DNA from: Yarrowia lipolytica
Taxonomy: Eukaryota > Ascomycota > Dipodascomycetes > Dipodascales
Direction: 5' to 3'
NCBI RefSeq assembly: GCF_001761485.1
Contig: NC_090773.1
Location: 3,348,001 to 3,412,000, forward strand
Length of the DNA: 64,000 nucleotides
The notes under the pieces are model-generated. The model saw only the letters and a list, made by a program, of their open reading frames with translations, did not search any database and was not told the origin of the DNA. Positions 1 through 10,332 of this stretch are shown here, piece by piece. A program made the position numbers and the translations under genes. The number at the start of each line of letters is the position of its first letter. Position 1 is the stretch's first letter.

Positions 1-3
1 TAG

Positions 4-75
4 AAGTCGGTAGTTCATCGAAGTGCAGCATTCGAAACACTGTACGAAGAGTTTGAAAGAGAGGAAGAAGACTGA
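4..75 (+). CDS. possible C-terminal end of a gene entering from the left edge
   Basis: An open frame from base 4 to a TGA at 73-75 encodes a short tail ending in an acidic run (EEFEREEED). The in-frame triplet at bases 1-3 is TAG, so the reading could only be coding if those bases are the end of an intron (an acceptor TAG). The acidic end is typical of a real C-terminus, but 24 codons are too few to identify anything. It may be chance. Confidence 0.2.
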   Translation, partial: KSVVHRSAAFETLYEEFEREEED

Positions 76-1281
76 ATGACTGGCCGATCTGTTACTTTGA
101 GATCTTTTTATCGTATTATACCTACAGTATCCAACTTTTCACTTCAACACCTCCTATTATGGTTGGCAATGAATTTCAAATTTATTAATTGCGGTATTAC
201 TTAGACTTTACTTGGACCTTACTTGAATATTTCCTAATAATAAACTATTATTCTCTGTATGCTAACTATTATATTTCTTATTGTTGAATCCTACTTGATT
301 CAACTTGACTAAGATTGACAATAGAAAATGTCCCTCAAAATTAACCCCCAAGAAGAAAAAAATTAAATTACCAACTAAGATTCATTATATCTCCCTCTCA
401 TCCAAATTTTAGTCGTTTACAACCTCTCCAACCCCGTTTTGAACGACCCTAAAACACCACCCCCAGCGGTGCGGCTCGGAAATGTGACGACCTTAAAATC
501 GGACAGAGACACAGAGGGCCGATCACTTGGAACCATCTTGTTGAATCGGTTCTTAACCACAACCATTCTATCCGGCAGCTCGTTGCGATCATTTCCATAC
601 CAATTTTGCTATGTTTTCGGTGCTTTTCAAAAAGCTCTGTATCTTGAGTGGATTTGGTGGATCCCAGACTCTCTCAGTTTTGGTACGATTGGCGAGCTTT
701 CAGCAGTAATGAGTTCCTACAAACCCTTTTTCTTCATGATGGCTCATCTGAATCGACCATGGTCTCTCGAAGGCCCTTTCATCGGTCTGCCACCGTAGAA
801 CACTCGGAACATTGCTTGTCATACAAACGAGTCTCAGAAGTAACTGAAACTAGACACAGTCGGAATCGGTCCACCTTTGTCATTCCCAACTGTACTGTAC
901 TTGTAGATGAACACCTGTCTTCAGAGCTCCATGTACTATCCCCCAACCGAGCAATCTTGGTGTTTGGTACCCAACGCCTCGCAAAAGCTCAAGAGGGGAA
1001 TGGCCCGCGGCGTTGGTAAACCGACAAGACTGAGTCGATTGGTAGTTGCATGTTGGGAATTTGGAGGGTCAATCACGAGAGATGGTACTGTTGCAGAAGT
1101 CATGGTGTATTCATAATTCAAGGTGATCAGCAGGAACTGGAGTCCTTCAATCATCCGAAAGAATGATCATGGTATATGTGAGACTCAGTCGGTTCATTAT
1201 TCCTGTTTGTCTAATTCCCTTTCTCTACAATGATTCGATATCCGTCAATATTGGGCGAGTAAGAGAGGTTTGTAGTTCACT

Positions 1282-1329
1282 AGAAAGTTCCCCAGAAAGT
1301 TTCCCAGAAAGTTCCCCAGCAAGTTCCCC
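1282..1329. repeat. 12-bp tandem repeat, four units
   Basis: Four near-perfect copies of AGAAAGTTCCCC follow each other; the third base or the central C varies between copies. Confidence 0.9.
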
Positions 1330-1444
1330 AACTTCAACTAGTGCAAATCTCGGTAGTATTTTGTCATTGTTTTATAAAAGAAAGCTCATCATTATTATGA
1401 AAGATTGCAGCATTTCACCGAGAGGTAGAGCGGCTTTTAAAAGA

Positions 1445-1543
1445 GTTCAAATCGGCTCAAATCTGTTCAAATCAGCTCACTCTGTTCAAATCAGCTCAAT
1501 CTGTTCAAATCAGCTCAAATCAACTCAATTCAGTTCAAATTCG
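1445..1543. repeat. 19-20-bp tandem repeat, about five units
   Basis: Copies of GTTCAAATCAGCTCAATCT recur with small changes in length (19 or 20 bp) and sequence, ending in a more degenerate unit. Confidence 0.9.
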
Positions 1544-2001
1544 ACAAGACACTCTCATCGCTCATTCGATGAATCCCTTTTATAATCCAGCAGTATTCAT
1601 ATTCTCTCCCGTCCACGTGGGCAGTTTCCTTCAGCTACAATACATCTGCAAAGACACTCTGTTCTATACCTCCCGGGTATCCGCTATGTACAATTGCCTT
1701 GCTAAAACCTCACAAGCCTTGCTATGCAGTCCAGTCGAATTATCCGGGATTTGGTACGCTTCAACACGAAAGAGGATGTACAGTACAAGTAGACCGACAG
1801 ACCTGCACCCCGCCTACTACAAGTAGCCGCTTTGACCCCCCACTAGACAACACACACACAGTGAGATGTAAACGGCCAGTTTCTAGCAGCCACGTACGTA
1901 CTTGAGCAGTATAGAACCATGCAACTGCATCTCTCCCTCTGTGACCCCCAATTGCAAACCGTGTTTGAAAATACCTTTGCCAATCAGCGCAGGTTGAATG
2001 T

Positions 2002-2078
2002 GGGTGAACAAGGTCAAAACGGGTGAACAAAGGTCAAAACGGGTGAACAAGGTCAAAACGGGTGAACAAATGTCAAGC
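2002..2078. repeat. 19-20-bp tandem repeat, four units
   Basis: Four copies of GGGTGAACAAGGTCAAAAC, one with an extra A, lie about 250 bp upstream of the 2-hydroxyacid dehydrogenase start codon. The copy number may vary between strains, and the array could affect promoter spacing. Confidence 0.9.
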
Positions 2079-2259
2079 GCAAGACGGAGACAGAAGTTTC
2101 GGGGTCACGTGACTATCACGAGTTGCGATTCTACGACGCTCATCAGCGACGCCCTTGGATTTGCTCCATTCTCGCTTAATTTCGCTTATCGCCAATTGCG
2201 TGGGGGGTGTGGGGGGTCCCAACTTTAAAACACTTACCCAACATGTCCCCCACGCTCTA

Positions 2260-2268
2260 GATATATAC
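2260..2268 (+). promoter_or_regulatory. TATA-like box of the 2-hydroxyacid dehydrogenase gene
   Basis: GATATATAC lies about 60 bp upstream of the ATG at 2325. The region between is pyrimidine-rich and CA-rich, as is usual for Yarrowia leaders. Confidence 0.5.
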
Positions 2269-2324
2269 CACCTCGAAAATCCCACTCCCCCACACATCGC
2301 TCAATTCCTCCACGCGTGCGCCAA

Positions 2325-3320
2325 ATGACACAAAAAGTACTTTTCCTGGACGAGATCCACGACGCCACCAAGGACTACGCGGCTCTGGCGCAGAAATGCG
2401 ATATTCAGCATGTCGGAACAACGTCGCGAGAGCAGTTTCTCAAGGAGTGCAAGGAGGGCAAGTACGACGGGTTTGTGGCCATCTACCGAACGTTCACCAC
2501 GCTCGGCAAGGTCGGAAGGTTCGACAAGGAACTATGTGACGCTCTGCCGGCCTCCATCAAGGCTGTGTGCCACTACGGAGCCGGCTACGACCAGGTGGAT
2601 GTGGCGCCGTTCACCGAGCGGGGAATCCAGGTCAGCAACGTCCAAGGAGCCGCTGACGCCGCCACGGCGCTGACCAACGTATATTTGATGCTGGGCTGTC
2701 TGCGAAACTTTGGTCATGCGGCCATTTCGCTCCGACAGGGCAATTGGATTGGAGACGTGCCGTTGGGCCATGATCCCGACGGCAAAGTGCTCGGAATCAT
2801 GGGCATGGGCGGCATTGGCCGTCAGGTGAGAGATTACGTCAAGCCGTTCGGGTTCGAGAAAATCATCTACTACAATCGAAGCCGACTGTCTCCGGAGCTC
2901 GAGGGCGGATGCCATTACGTGACTCTGGACGAGCTGTATGCCCAGGCCGACGTCATCTCCGTCAACGTCCCCCTCAACGCCGCCACCCGTCACATGATCA
3001 ACTCCGAGTCCATTTCCAAGATGAAGGACGGTGTTATCATCGTCAACACCGCCCGAGGCCCGGTTATTGATGAGCAGGCTCTTGTTGATGGTCTCAACTC
3101 CGGCAAGATCAGCTCCGCCGGTCTGGACGTGTATGAGCACGAGCCCAAGATTAACCCCGGTCTGCTGAAGAACCCCCAGGCCCTGCTGCTGCCCCACTTT
3201 GGCACTTTTACCATTGAGACCCATCGAAAAATGGAGGAGGCGGTACTCAACAACATTGAGACGTTCCTGAAGACCGGTAAGGTGGCCACGATTGTACCCG
3301 AGCAGAACGGCAAGTTCTAG
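2325..3320 (+). CDS. D-isomer-specific 2-hydroxyacid dehydrogenase (glyoxylate/hydroxypyruvate reductase type)
   Basis: The 331-residue protein is a full-length NAD(P)-dependent D-2-hydroxyacid dehydrogenase, which reduces 2-oxoacids such as glyoxylate or hydroxypyruvate. Visible features are the Rossmann loop GMGGIGRQ (about residues 160-167), and the catalytic triad typical of the family: Arg in NTARGPVID (about 244), Glu in YEHEP (about 273) and His in LPHFGT (about 291). The YYNRSR segment after the second Rossmann strand, with Asn-Arg rather than Asp, suggests NADP(H) preference, as in fungal glyoxylate reductase Gor1. No mitochondrial presequence or C-terminal SKL-type peroxisomal signal is seen, so a cytosolic enzyme is likely. 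The ATG at 2325 is chosen because the upstream frame has no other ATG. The exact substrate cannot be told from sequence. Confidence 0.9.
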   Translation: MTQKVLFLDEIHDATKDYAALAQKCDIQHVGTTSREQFLKECKEGKYDGFVAIYRTFTTLGKVGRFDKELCDALPASIKAVCHYGAGYDQVDVAPFTERGIQVSNVQGAADAATALTNVYLMLGCLRNFGHAAISLRQGNWIGDVPLGHDPDGKVLGIMGMGGIGRQVRDYVKPFGFEKIIYYNRSRLSPELEGGCHYVTLDELYAQADVISVNVPLNAATRHMINSESISKMKDGVIIVNTARGPVIDEQALVDGLNSGKISSAGLDVYEHEPKINPGLLKNPQALLLPHFGTFTIETHRKMEEAVLNNIETFLKTGKVATIVPEQNGKF

Positions 3321-6300
3321 CTCGGTTGCGCGGCGAGATTGTAATGGAAGTGCCCGGCCAAAGGTCAGGCACGGACCCGATAACCAGTTGTGGGAGAAGG
3401 ACAGTTTGATTGTTCAACCAAATTCGGTCAATCTGCTAACCCTTTGATCCTGGTGAGACTACAAGTAGCCAGAAATAGAGAATGAAATGTTGACATAGAG
3501 CCACTAGGTGGCTGCTTGGATGACAGTAGTAGAATGAGACCTGGAAACTGGAGCTACAGCTGTCTGCTTCCATCTGAGAGAAAAGCTGGCGGCCTGACAG
3601 ATTGAGATCAAGACCTCGGTTTCGTCACTCAACCTCATGTGAAGGACACAACGACCAATCATCTGCTGTCTCACGTGTCCCAGAAGAGACTCGCATCAGT
3701 CCCGGAAGTCATCCCCTGCTCGCGAGACGTCTTTTGATAAGATCACGTGTATTATGGGTTACATGATCTGCCGCGGACCCTAGCTGCCGGCGACATATTC
3801 CAACGTCATCTTGAGTCCATCCATTCTGCATCATTCGGCGTCCATTCTGCGAAATAATACGACCGTAGGAACCGCGAGCTCGGGAATAGTCGAACGGTGT
3901 ATTTATTATTGATCGATTCGTGTTTTTTGCTCAAATGTTGGCTTTTCAGTCTGTCCAATATGGTACCCTTGAGTTTTCCTCTATACTAGGTCAAAGTAAG
4001 CCCCCCAAAATTTGTGTCGGTGAAACTCCAGGAACACCAGAGAGTCAAGGGACATTGCAAAGGACAGAAATCCACTTCAATCATTCTTTGGTGCTTGTAA
4101 AATCGACTTTTAATCGCTCTCTGGCACAATTCCGCTCCTCGCTTCTTGCAACCTTGCAGTTCCAACTAAAGGCTAAGTAAAGTGTCAAATGGGTAATCGA
4201 CAAAATGGTCTATAATTCTACATTGCGAGTGAAAAATATGGAGACGAATTATTTTATCAGAGACGTCAGTTCCATGGCTACATTTTGTATCCTTTTCATC
4301 CTATTCTGAAGGTTCTAACACCAACAGAAAGACCTCTACAAGATTATTGTCAACTAGAATATCAACTAATGTTGTCAGATTAGTGCGAACATGAAAAGTT
4401 ACCCAAAACTCCGAATAATCTGTCAAATTGAATCCTGACCATGGAAAGGGGTTTCTACATGCTTCCTAAACAACTTTTTTCGTATAAATCAGTCGTAAAT
4501 GTGCTGTATCACCGACTTCTAAGCTCCTTCTTTTGGTGAATCCAAAAACAAATAGCTGTTTACATAAAACCACAAATATCCAGCCAATTTGAGAAAATCA
4601 AGTTCAACTAGATTGAGCGACGCTTTTTCAACAAATAACAAATGCATAAATAGAAACATTTCCCCAATACTTCTCCATAGTTCTCAAATAGTCATCATCT
4701 ACCTACCTTCTAACTTGCTGATGTAAGAACCGCTCTAAAATCACGCGTATCAGTCCGATGGGAAACGTAGGAGCGGGGACAGTTTCATCTCTCTTCAATA
4801 TACAACCCTCTTCTTACAAATATTTCCTCAAAGTTACTCCTTCACCTCTATATTCACATTTTCACTCTGGACAGAACTGGACCTACAAGAGTGATTCAAC
4901 TCCATCAATATAAGTCCAATCAACTTGTTATCACAGGGAATCGAATTATACAGCTACTATGCTGCTAACTCACTCACTACCTATGTTTCGATATTACCGC
5001 AAGTGCTGTAACCCGGAGAATGGCCCGGCTGGTCTCCACCTAGACCCATACGAAATACACCACAGGTTATGATCTCACTCAGGCACTCTGACGCTCTGAC
5101 GCCTCAGACGCCTTCCATAAAGTCAACGGATCGACACACACGGCTTCATTCCAGAGCGAACTGGGTTCGACGGAGTCTGCAGGGTGCCGAAAAGTTATCT
5201 CGATGATCAGATCAGATAAAGAGACAAGTGCGAGACAGAAAAAGTCAGACGGGTAAGTTGAACTTACCTGGGATTAGGTAATGAGGCGCATCTGCTGCGT
5301 CGGAAGTGTTGATGGAAGTGGTAGTGTGTGTGAGGAGTGTCCAGAACGAGCTTCAGCCATTTCTGGCGACTATCAGGCATCTTATCCGAAAAAGTAAGTG
5401 AAGATACTCCATGAACTGTTGTCAGGTCAGAGACGAGTTTGGAGGGTGGAATAAACCTCTATGAAGTCATCAATGCAGTCATCCCGGAGATTGAATCTCT
5501 TTTCACATTCAAGAGTTGTCTGATATGAGTTCTGGTAGTGGACAGTCAGACATGACTTTATCAGTACAGTACTTCAATGGAGTGGCAGCATTGAAGTATT
5601 TTGGACTTCCAGGGACACCACGGATTGCTGCAATCGATTCGGGAGATTTGGCTGATTCTTTTGATATAATAATGTCCCTCATTGCCTCGACAATATATTG
5701 GACTTTGGTGGACCTTCCTCATTCGTAGAAAGTCCCTTCAATTCCAACTTTGAGCTTTGAGAACTTTTTCCTAGCAAAAGTAAATCAATCAACTCCCTTG
5801 ATTCTGCTAAATCTAGTCATACAAAAATATCCACTGCTTGCAGTACAAAAATCTCGAGACCAGCCCATCTTCATCCGACTACCTACACCAACTGCATCGG
5901 CTCCATCGGCTCGATTCTTGGCGCCAAAAGAGTCCAAGAATTGCTTCAAACTTTTGAATTCACCGTTTCTCACCACATCAAACCGTCTTCTGTCGTCGGC
6001 TCCAGCCGTGTCCCTTCTTACCTCCCACCCTAGCCCCAGGTGCCCACCTTAGACGTCTACGGTAGGGTACTCACTTCTGGGACCTTCCATAACCGCCCAA
6101 AGACCAGCAGTTATTTGTAGACCACAAAAACATCTCTAAATCAACTCCAAAACATTTCTCCGTCTCTTTTACGTCTCTTCTACGTCTCTTTTCGTCTCTT
6201 GGCAGAGTTCTGCTTCGACGAATACCTTCTGCATCTGCCCGTCGACTAAAGAAGTCACTGGACCCGCAACGCGCGACCGCTGCGCAACCAATCGCTAGAA

Positions 6301-7173
6301 TAGAGCAAATAGATGACTACCTTGATCCGATCACGTGACAGGCAATTCTCCCCCCCCGATCTCGTGACTGACTAAGCACCCAGTGACAGTGACTGACTAA
6401 GCACCCAGTGAGCTACAGTACGAGCACCGGTCTTCACCAACCACCAACTACCAACCTGGTTCCAGACACCCCTCTCACCTCACGTCAACGTCGTACCCCG
6501 CGGAGACCCGGAGAATGTGCCACCCTGGAATCTGATAAAAAAGTGCGTCTAAGCTGCATCCCGAGGGATTTATCTAGACCATCTACAAGTCATATCTCGG
6601 AAAATACCGCCCGGAAAAACTCTGGAAGAGTTGCCTAAGCCTTTTCATGTGACACGGTCCATTCTGAACGCGATTTCAGTTATTTTTCATCACGCCAAAT
6701 TCTTCCTACTTTCTGGGTCACCTTGGCATCTTTTTTATCAGATTAAAATAAACTTTTGTTGTGGCGCAAGTGAGTTTAACTTTATGGATTTAGAGTTAGA
6801 ATTAACGTTCCGTCCATTCTAGGCGACCACCCTAGAATTTAAGACTAGGAAAAAAAAAAGAGCCGGTATTTTATAAGGGGATGTTTTCTCCCTTCTTTTC
6901 ACTTGCTCCAACTTTGAACCGATCGTCGAAAATCGCAAATATCGAAAATATTTCGTCCTCGCAGCCCTAACCCCACTCGCAGCCCTAGCCCTCGGATTTT
7001 TGACTCAGTGCGCGCAGCCATAAAGCACAGAAGAGGATTGCCGCAGACAAGAAGGCAGTTTTTTGACCCCTCTCACTCAACAACCCTACACCACAGAATT
7101 CACATCGTCTAATTACCCGTGTAATCACCACGTCGTCACTACGTTCACTTCGCACCACATTCAACACACTACC
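3321..7173. other. 3.8-kb intergenic region, no gene recognised
   Basis: Small open frames (for example 3920-4180, 5516-5728, 5750-6052, 6631-6822) have no recognisable motifs. The stretch holds a TCACGTGA at about 6332, a direct repeat at 6364-6411, repeated TCTCTT/ACGTCTCTT runs at about 6165-6200, an AGCCCTAACC telomere-like site at about 6963-6974, and a TATA-like TTTATAAG at about 6870. A 5'-UTR intron for the next gene is conceivable (GTGAGT at 6767, CTAAC followed by GCAG near 6980) but not demonstrable. Confidence 0.5.
6364..6411. repeat. 23-bp direct repeat, two copies
   Basis: GTGACTGACTAAGCACCCAG plus TGA occurs at 6364-6386 and again at 6389-6411, separated by two bases. Both copies are identical. 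Confidence 0.9.
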
Positions 7174-8031
7174 ATGCCCAAACTCAGCCAAGACGACATC
7201 CTACCCCTGCCCTCCGACGTTGGAGCGCTGGCCAACCGAATCAACAAGGCCACGCGGGGCTCGCACAGCAAAATCAACAACTTGATCAACCTGAAAATCG
7301 TGTTTGCGCTGCGAGACGCGCGTATCTACCGACAGGGAATCCAGGCTTTCTACCACGTGTTCAAGACGTACGAGGAGGTGTGGCAGGAGGAGATGCAGCG
7401 TACTGACGAGTCCGGCGAGTACACCCGTATCGCCAAGATTCTGCAGCAGACGTGGAACCCGGCCATCACCCGAACCGGCCCTCTCACCACCGACCTGCTC
7501 TTCTACTACGGCTCTGAGGAGAAGTTCCGAGACCCCGTCATGCCTGAGCAGCGTGCGTTTGTTGAGCACATTCGAGAGGTGTGCCACGCCCAGCCCCACC
7601 TTTTGCTGGCGTACGGCCACGTCATGTACCTGGCTCTGTTTGCCGGCGGCCGGATTCTGCGGTCCAACGTGGCCCGAGCGGTGGGTCTGTTTCCCAAGGT
7701 GCCCGGCCAGAGCCAGGAGGAGGTGGCGGCCAAGGGCACCAACCTGTTCCGTTTCGAGGTAGACGACGAGGAGGCTCTGCGGCTTGAGTACAAGCGAAAC
7801 TACGAGCTGGCGACCCGAAACGACCTGACTGAGGAAGAGAAGCAGGACATCATTGCCGAGTCACTGGACATTTTCAAGCGAAACACCGACTGCGTGTCGG
7901 AGATTAGCGCCAAAAACACCAAGGCTCTGGCCGGCAAATTTGGCTACAAGGCTGCCCAGGCTAGCTACAAAGTGGTGCTGGTCATGTTGGCTCTATTTGT
8001 GTTTTACTCGGTCTACTCGCGTCTTTTTTGA
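7174..8031 (+). CDS. HMX1: heme oxygenase, tail-anchored
   Basis: The 285-residue protein is a heme oxygenase, cleaving heme to biliverdin, carbon monoxide and ferrous iron; in yeasts Hmx1 sits on the endoplasmic reticulum and serves iron recycling. The N-terminal helix contains the likely proximal heme ligand in ATRGSHSKINNL (His31), and the segment LLAYGHVMYLALFAGGRIL (about 148-166) matches the family signature with its distal Gly-Gly helix. A C-terminal hydrophobic segment (VVLVMLALFVFYSVYSRLF) is a tail anchor with no soluble residues after it. The start ATG at 7174 follows the leader ACACTACC; the frame is open 37 codons further upstream but without a better ATG context. Length agrees with fungal Hmx1 proteins. 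Iron regulation would be expected but no specific site was identified. Confidence 0.9.
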   Translation: MPKLSQDDILPLPSDVGALANRINKATRGSHSKINNLINLKIVFALRDARIYRQGIQAFYHVFKTYEEVWQEEMQRTDESGEYTRIAKILQQTWNPAITRTGPLTTDLLFYYGSEEKFRDPVMPEQRAFVEHIREVCHAQPHLLLAYGHVMYLALFAGGRILRSNVARAVGLFPKVPGQSQEEVAAKGTNLFRFEVDDEEALRLEYKRNYELATRNDLTEEEKQDIIAESLDIFKRNTDCVSEISAKNTKALAGKFGYKAAQASYKVVLVMLALFVFYSVYSRLF

Positions 8032-9859
8032 GCGTGACGGTCCGAATCCGAGATGTACCAACCGACACACCAACCCATCCCGACCAGCCGAACCAACCAC
8101 AGACCCACCAACCACCAATACCACTTCTGTAATACCACTAGCATATACTGACGAATAATATTGAGCATTTCTGACATTGTACTGACTACCCGTTCTCCTG
8201 ATTCTGGCGTTAGGGCCATTCAATATAACAATATCTCTACGACTTGTAATACAATATCGTGTCATTTTTGTGACATAAATACACACCAAAAGATGATAAA
8301 AATGGTACCATTGGATGCAGCAGTCTTTGATGATTCTAATGGTACTATTTTCAATCTATTTTAGTACAATATTGTCGAGTTGGAACCACCATTTGACTTC
8401 CACCAATAGACATTCCAAGATGAGATAATCCGACATTCTCTGTGTGACAAGTGGTAAGGAAGAGTACACTAATGGACATTCCAAATGATTCTCATTTTAA
8501 TGATGTAAAAAACCCCACGAGTTCTCCTTCATTGCGTTCAAATTGTGTTCTCTATTGAACAGTATGACAGATGTCTGAAAAGGTCATTTCTGAAATATTT
8601 TCGGGACAAATTGTCCTCTGGAGTTCACCAATACTTTCTTAATTCTGTATAGATTCGATCAATGTAGAAAAACATCCGTACAAACCAAACAATTTCATGG
8701 AATAAAGCACTATACAAGACTGTTCCGTAGTGAGTGAACATTATGTTTATGATCTACCCATCAAATGATGGCCAAAGTTATATGGTCCATTTCACTGCGC
8801 CTTGACGATTCCAATGATATGATTAACTCATCCTCTTTACATATATTTGGAAAGACATGTTCAAAACTAGTTCCTTTGGATGTCCCTATAAACCCACCTC
8901 TCTGGGCGTCTTCAGGAGATGATGGGTATACAAAAAGGTGTATCGATATGATACTAGCCACAATCTCATTTGGATCTTATCGTAACATCCGTCATCTTTA
9001 CTACAGTATGTTAGTTATCTGGCCGGTATTGTTTTGGCCGGTATTGTTTTTTCCTCAGAGAATCAAAACACTACAAGTACCATCTATTCCAGCCAATTTA
9101 GATGTCCAAAAGGCAACAAAAGAAAATCATTGAATCAAACGAGTCGAATATAAAAAAAATATCATTTTTCCACCACGTGACTTACAAATATACCATCATT
9201 CTGAATTTATCTATTCTCTTATACCTACGGACTGTGGAAGTTTGAAGCCGATTTGAGCAGCAACTTCGACAGGGTTGGAAAGAAGATATCCGGTATGTAA
9301 TAGGGCAGAAGTTGTCTAGGAGTACCAGTCAAGTCCCCTAATCTTTTCTGACTCAATCAGAGCACTTTTCAATGAGTTTGAGTAGATTTTTCTTACCACA
9401 TACTCAAAGGATGGGGTATATTACGGCTCATTTTGAACCTCCGTCCAAATGATGTCAGAACAGTTGAAAGAAGAATATGGGGTCATATTTACCATCCAAA
9501 AATGCTCCTTTGGAGGATTATAACTGAGGGAGTTCTAGAAATTACAATACAATAAAATAAAATAAAATTAAAAATTACAACTAAAAAATAAAAACAAAAA
9601 CAAAACGCCAAAAGAACCCTGAAAGTAGCCACTGAAGAGAAATTCAAAGCCTCAGTCCTACCTCCTCATCACCTCGTATCACCTCGTATCACCAACCTGA
9701 CATCTGCCATCCCTTTTAATCTCCTTCAATTACCCCTTAGCGCCATTCTTAGCCGACAATATTTTTGCTTTCATTTTCATTTTATGTTTAAAAATAACCA
9801 GTCACGTGACATTTTTGGCCAGACAAATCCAACCTTTCCACTTCGCAGTCGCAATCGGC
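8032..9859. other. intergenic region, no gene recognised
   Basis: Overlapping opposite-strand open frames at 8761-9133 have no family resemblance and are probably chance. A 15-bp tandem duplication is at 9021-9050, an A-rich run at about 9547-9605, and a TCACGTGA at about 9802, some 55 bp upstream of the tRNA gene. Confidence 0.5.
9021..9050. repeat. 15-bp tandem duplication
   Basis: GGCCGGTATTGTTTT occurs twice back to back. Confidence 0.9.
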
Positions 9860-9933
9860 GGTTTCTTGGTCTAGTTGGTTATGGCATCTGCTTAACACGC
9901 AGAACGTCGGCAGTTCGATCCTGCCAGAAATCA
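9860..9933 (+). tRNA. tRNA-Val (anticodon AAC)
   Basis: A complete cloverleaf can be drawn. The seven-base acceptor GGTTTCT pairs with AGAAATC (one G-U pair), the D arm carries the A-box TGGTCTAGTTGG (9867-9878), the anticodon stem TCTGC/GCAGA encloses the loop TTAACAC with anticodon AAC at 9894-9896, and the T arm holds the B-box GTTCGATCC. There is no intron. The wobble A would be read as inosine, decoding GTT, GTC and GTA valine codons. The gene stands alone rather than fused to a 5S rRNA gene, an arrangement known elsewhere in Yarrowia. Confidence 0.95.
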
Positions 9934-9936
9934 CTC

Positions 9937-9942
9937 TTTTTT
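9937..9942 (+). terminator. RNA polymerase III terminator of tRNA-Val
   Basis: A run of six T residues starts four bases after the tRNA 3' end, the usual Pol III stop signal. Confidence 0.85.
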
Positions 9943-10012
9943 GCTCCCCTCCGAATCACTCGACTTTGTGTCCTCCCCCCTCTTGCTATTTCTGGTATCC
10001 TCCGTATATAAT

Positions 10013-10133
10013 TCCAGGGTTAGGGTTATAATAATTGTTGGGATTTTCGATTAGAGTCTAACAATGACTTAATACGGTTAATGGGTTAGGTTTATGTTTT
10101 TTGGTAAGTTGCAGTTCTGGGTTAGGGGAATCT
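10013..10133. promoter_or_regulatory. cluster of telomere-like GGGTTAGG motifs
   Basis: Three variants (AGGGTTAGGGTTA, TGGGTTAGGTTTA and TGGGTTAGGGGA) occur within 120 bp between the tRNA and the 3' end of the NIPSNAP gene. TTAGGG is the binding core of fungal Tbf1/Tay1-type Myb proteins, so these may be their sites; binding is inferred only. Confidence 0.35.
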
Positions 10134-10332
10134 CTCAAATGGAGACAAGCTTAAAAATTCTTGCAGGTCACTGCATAATCGGTTAATCAACGGCAATCAA
10201 CGGAGATGTTGTCTTGTATTTACAAAAACCACATGGCTTCAGACTACTTTACGCAATCATGTAACGGATAACGTCACATGACATATATTTACGTCTCTAT
10301 CCTCATATACCAAAAATGATCTATACCTCTAA

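Larger units (their letters stand above)
76..2259. other. intergenic region, no gene recognised, three minisatellites
   Basis: Short open frames of up to about 140 codons occur on both strands but none resembles a known family, and several are built from the tandem repeats listed separately at 1282-1329, 1445-1543 and 2002-2078. A TCACGTGA palindrome lies at about 2103-2110, in the likely promoter of the dehydrogenase gene that follows. Confidence 0.6.

Noticed and set aside
1401-1435. AAAGATTGCAGCA, similar to the end of Yarrowia 5S rRNA in reverse
   Set aside because: The match stops after about 13 bases and the rest of the 5S sequence is absent.
8761-9133. overlapping opposite-strand open frames
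   Set aside because: Composition is AT-rich, and neither translation shows motifs or typical codon use.
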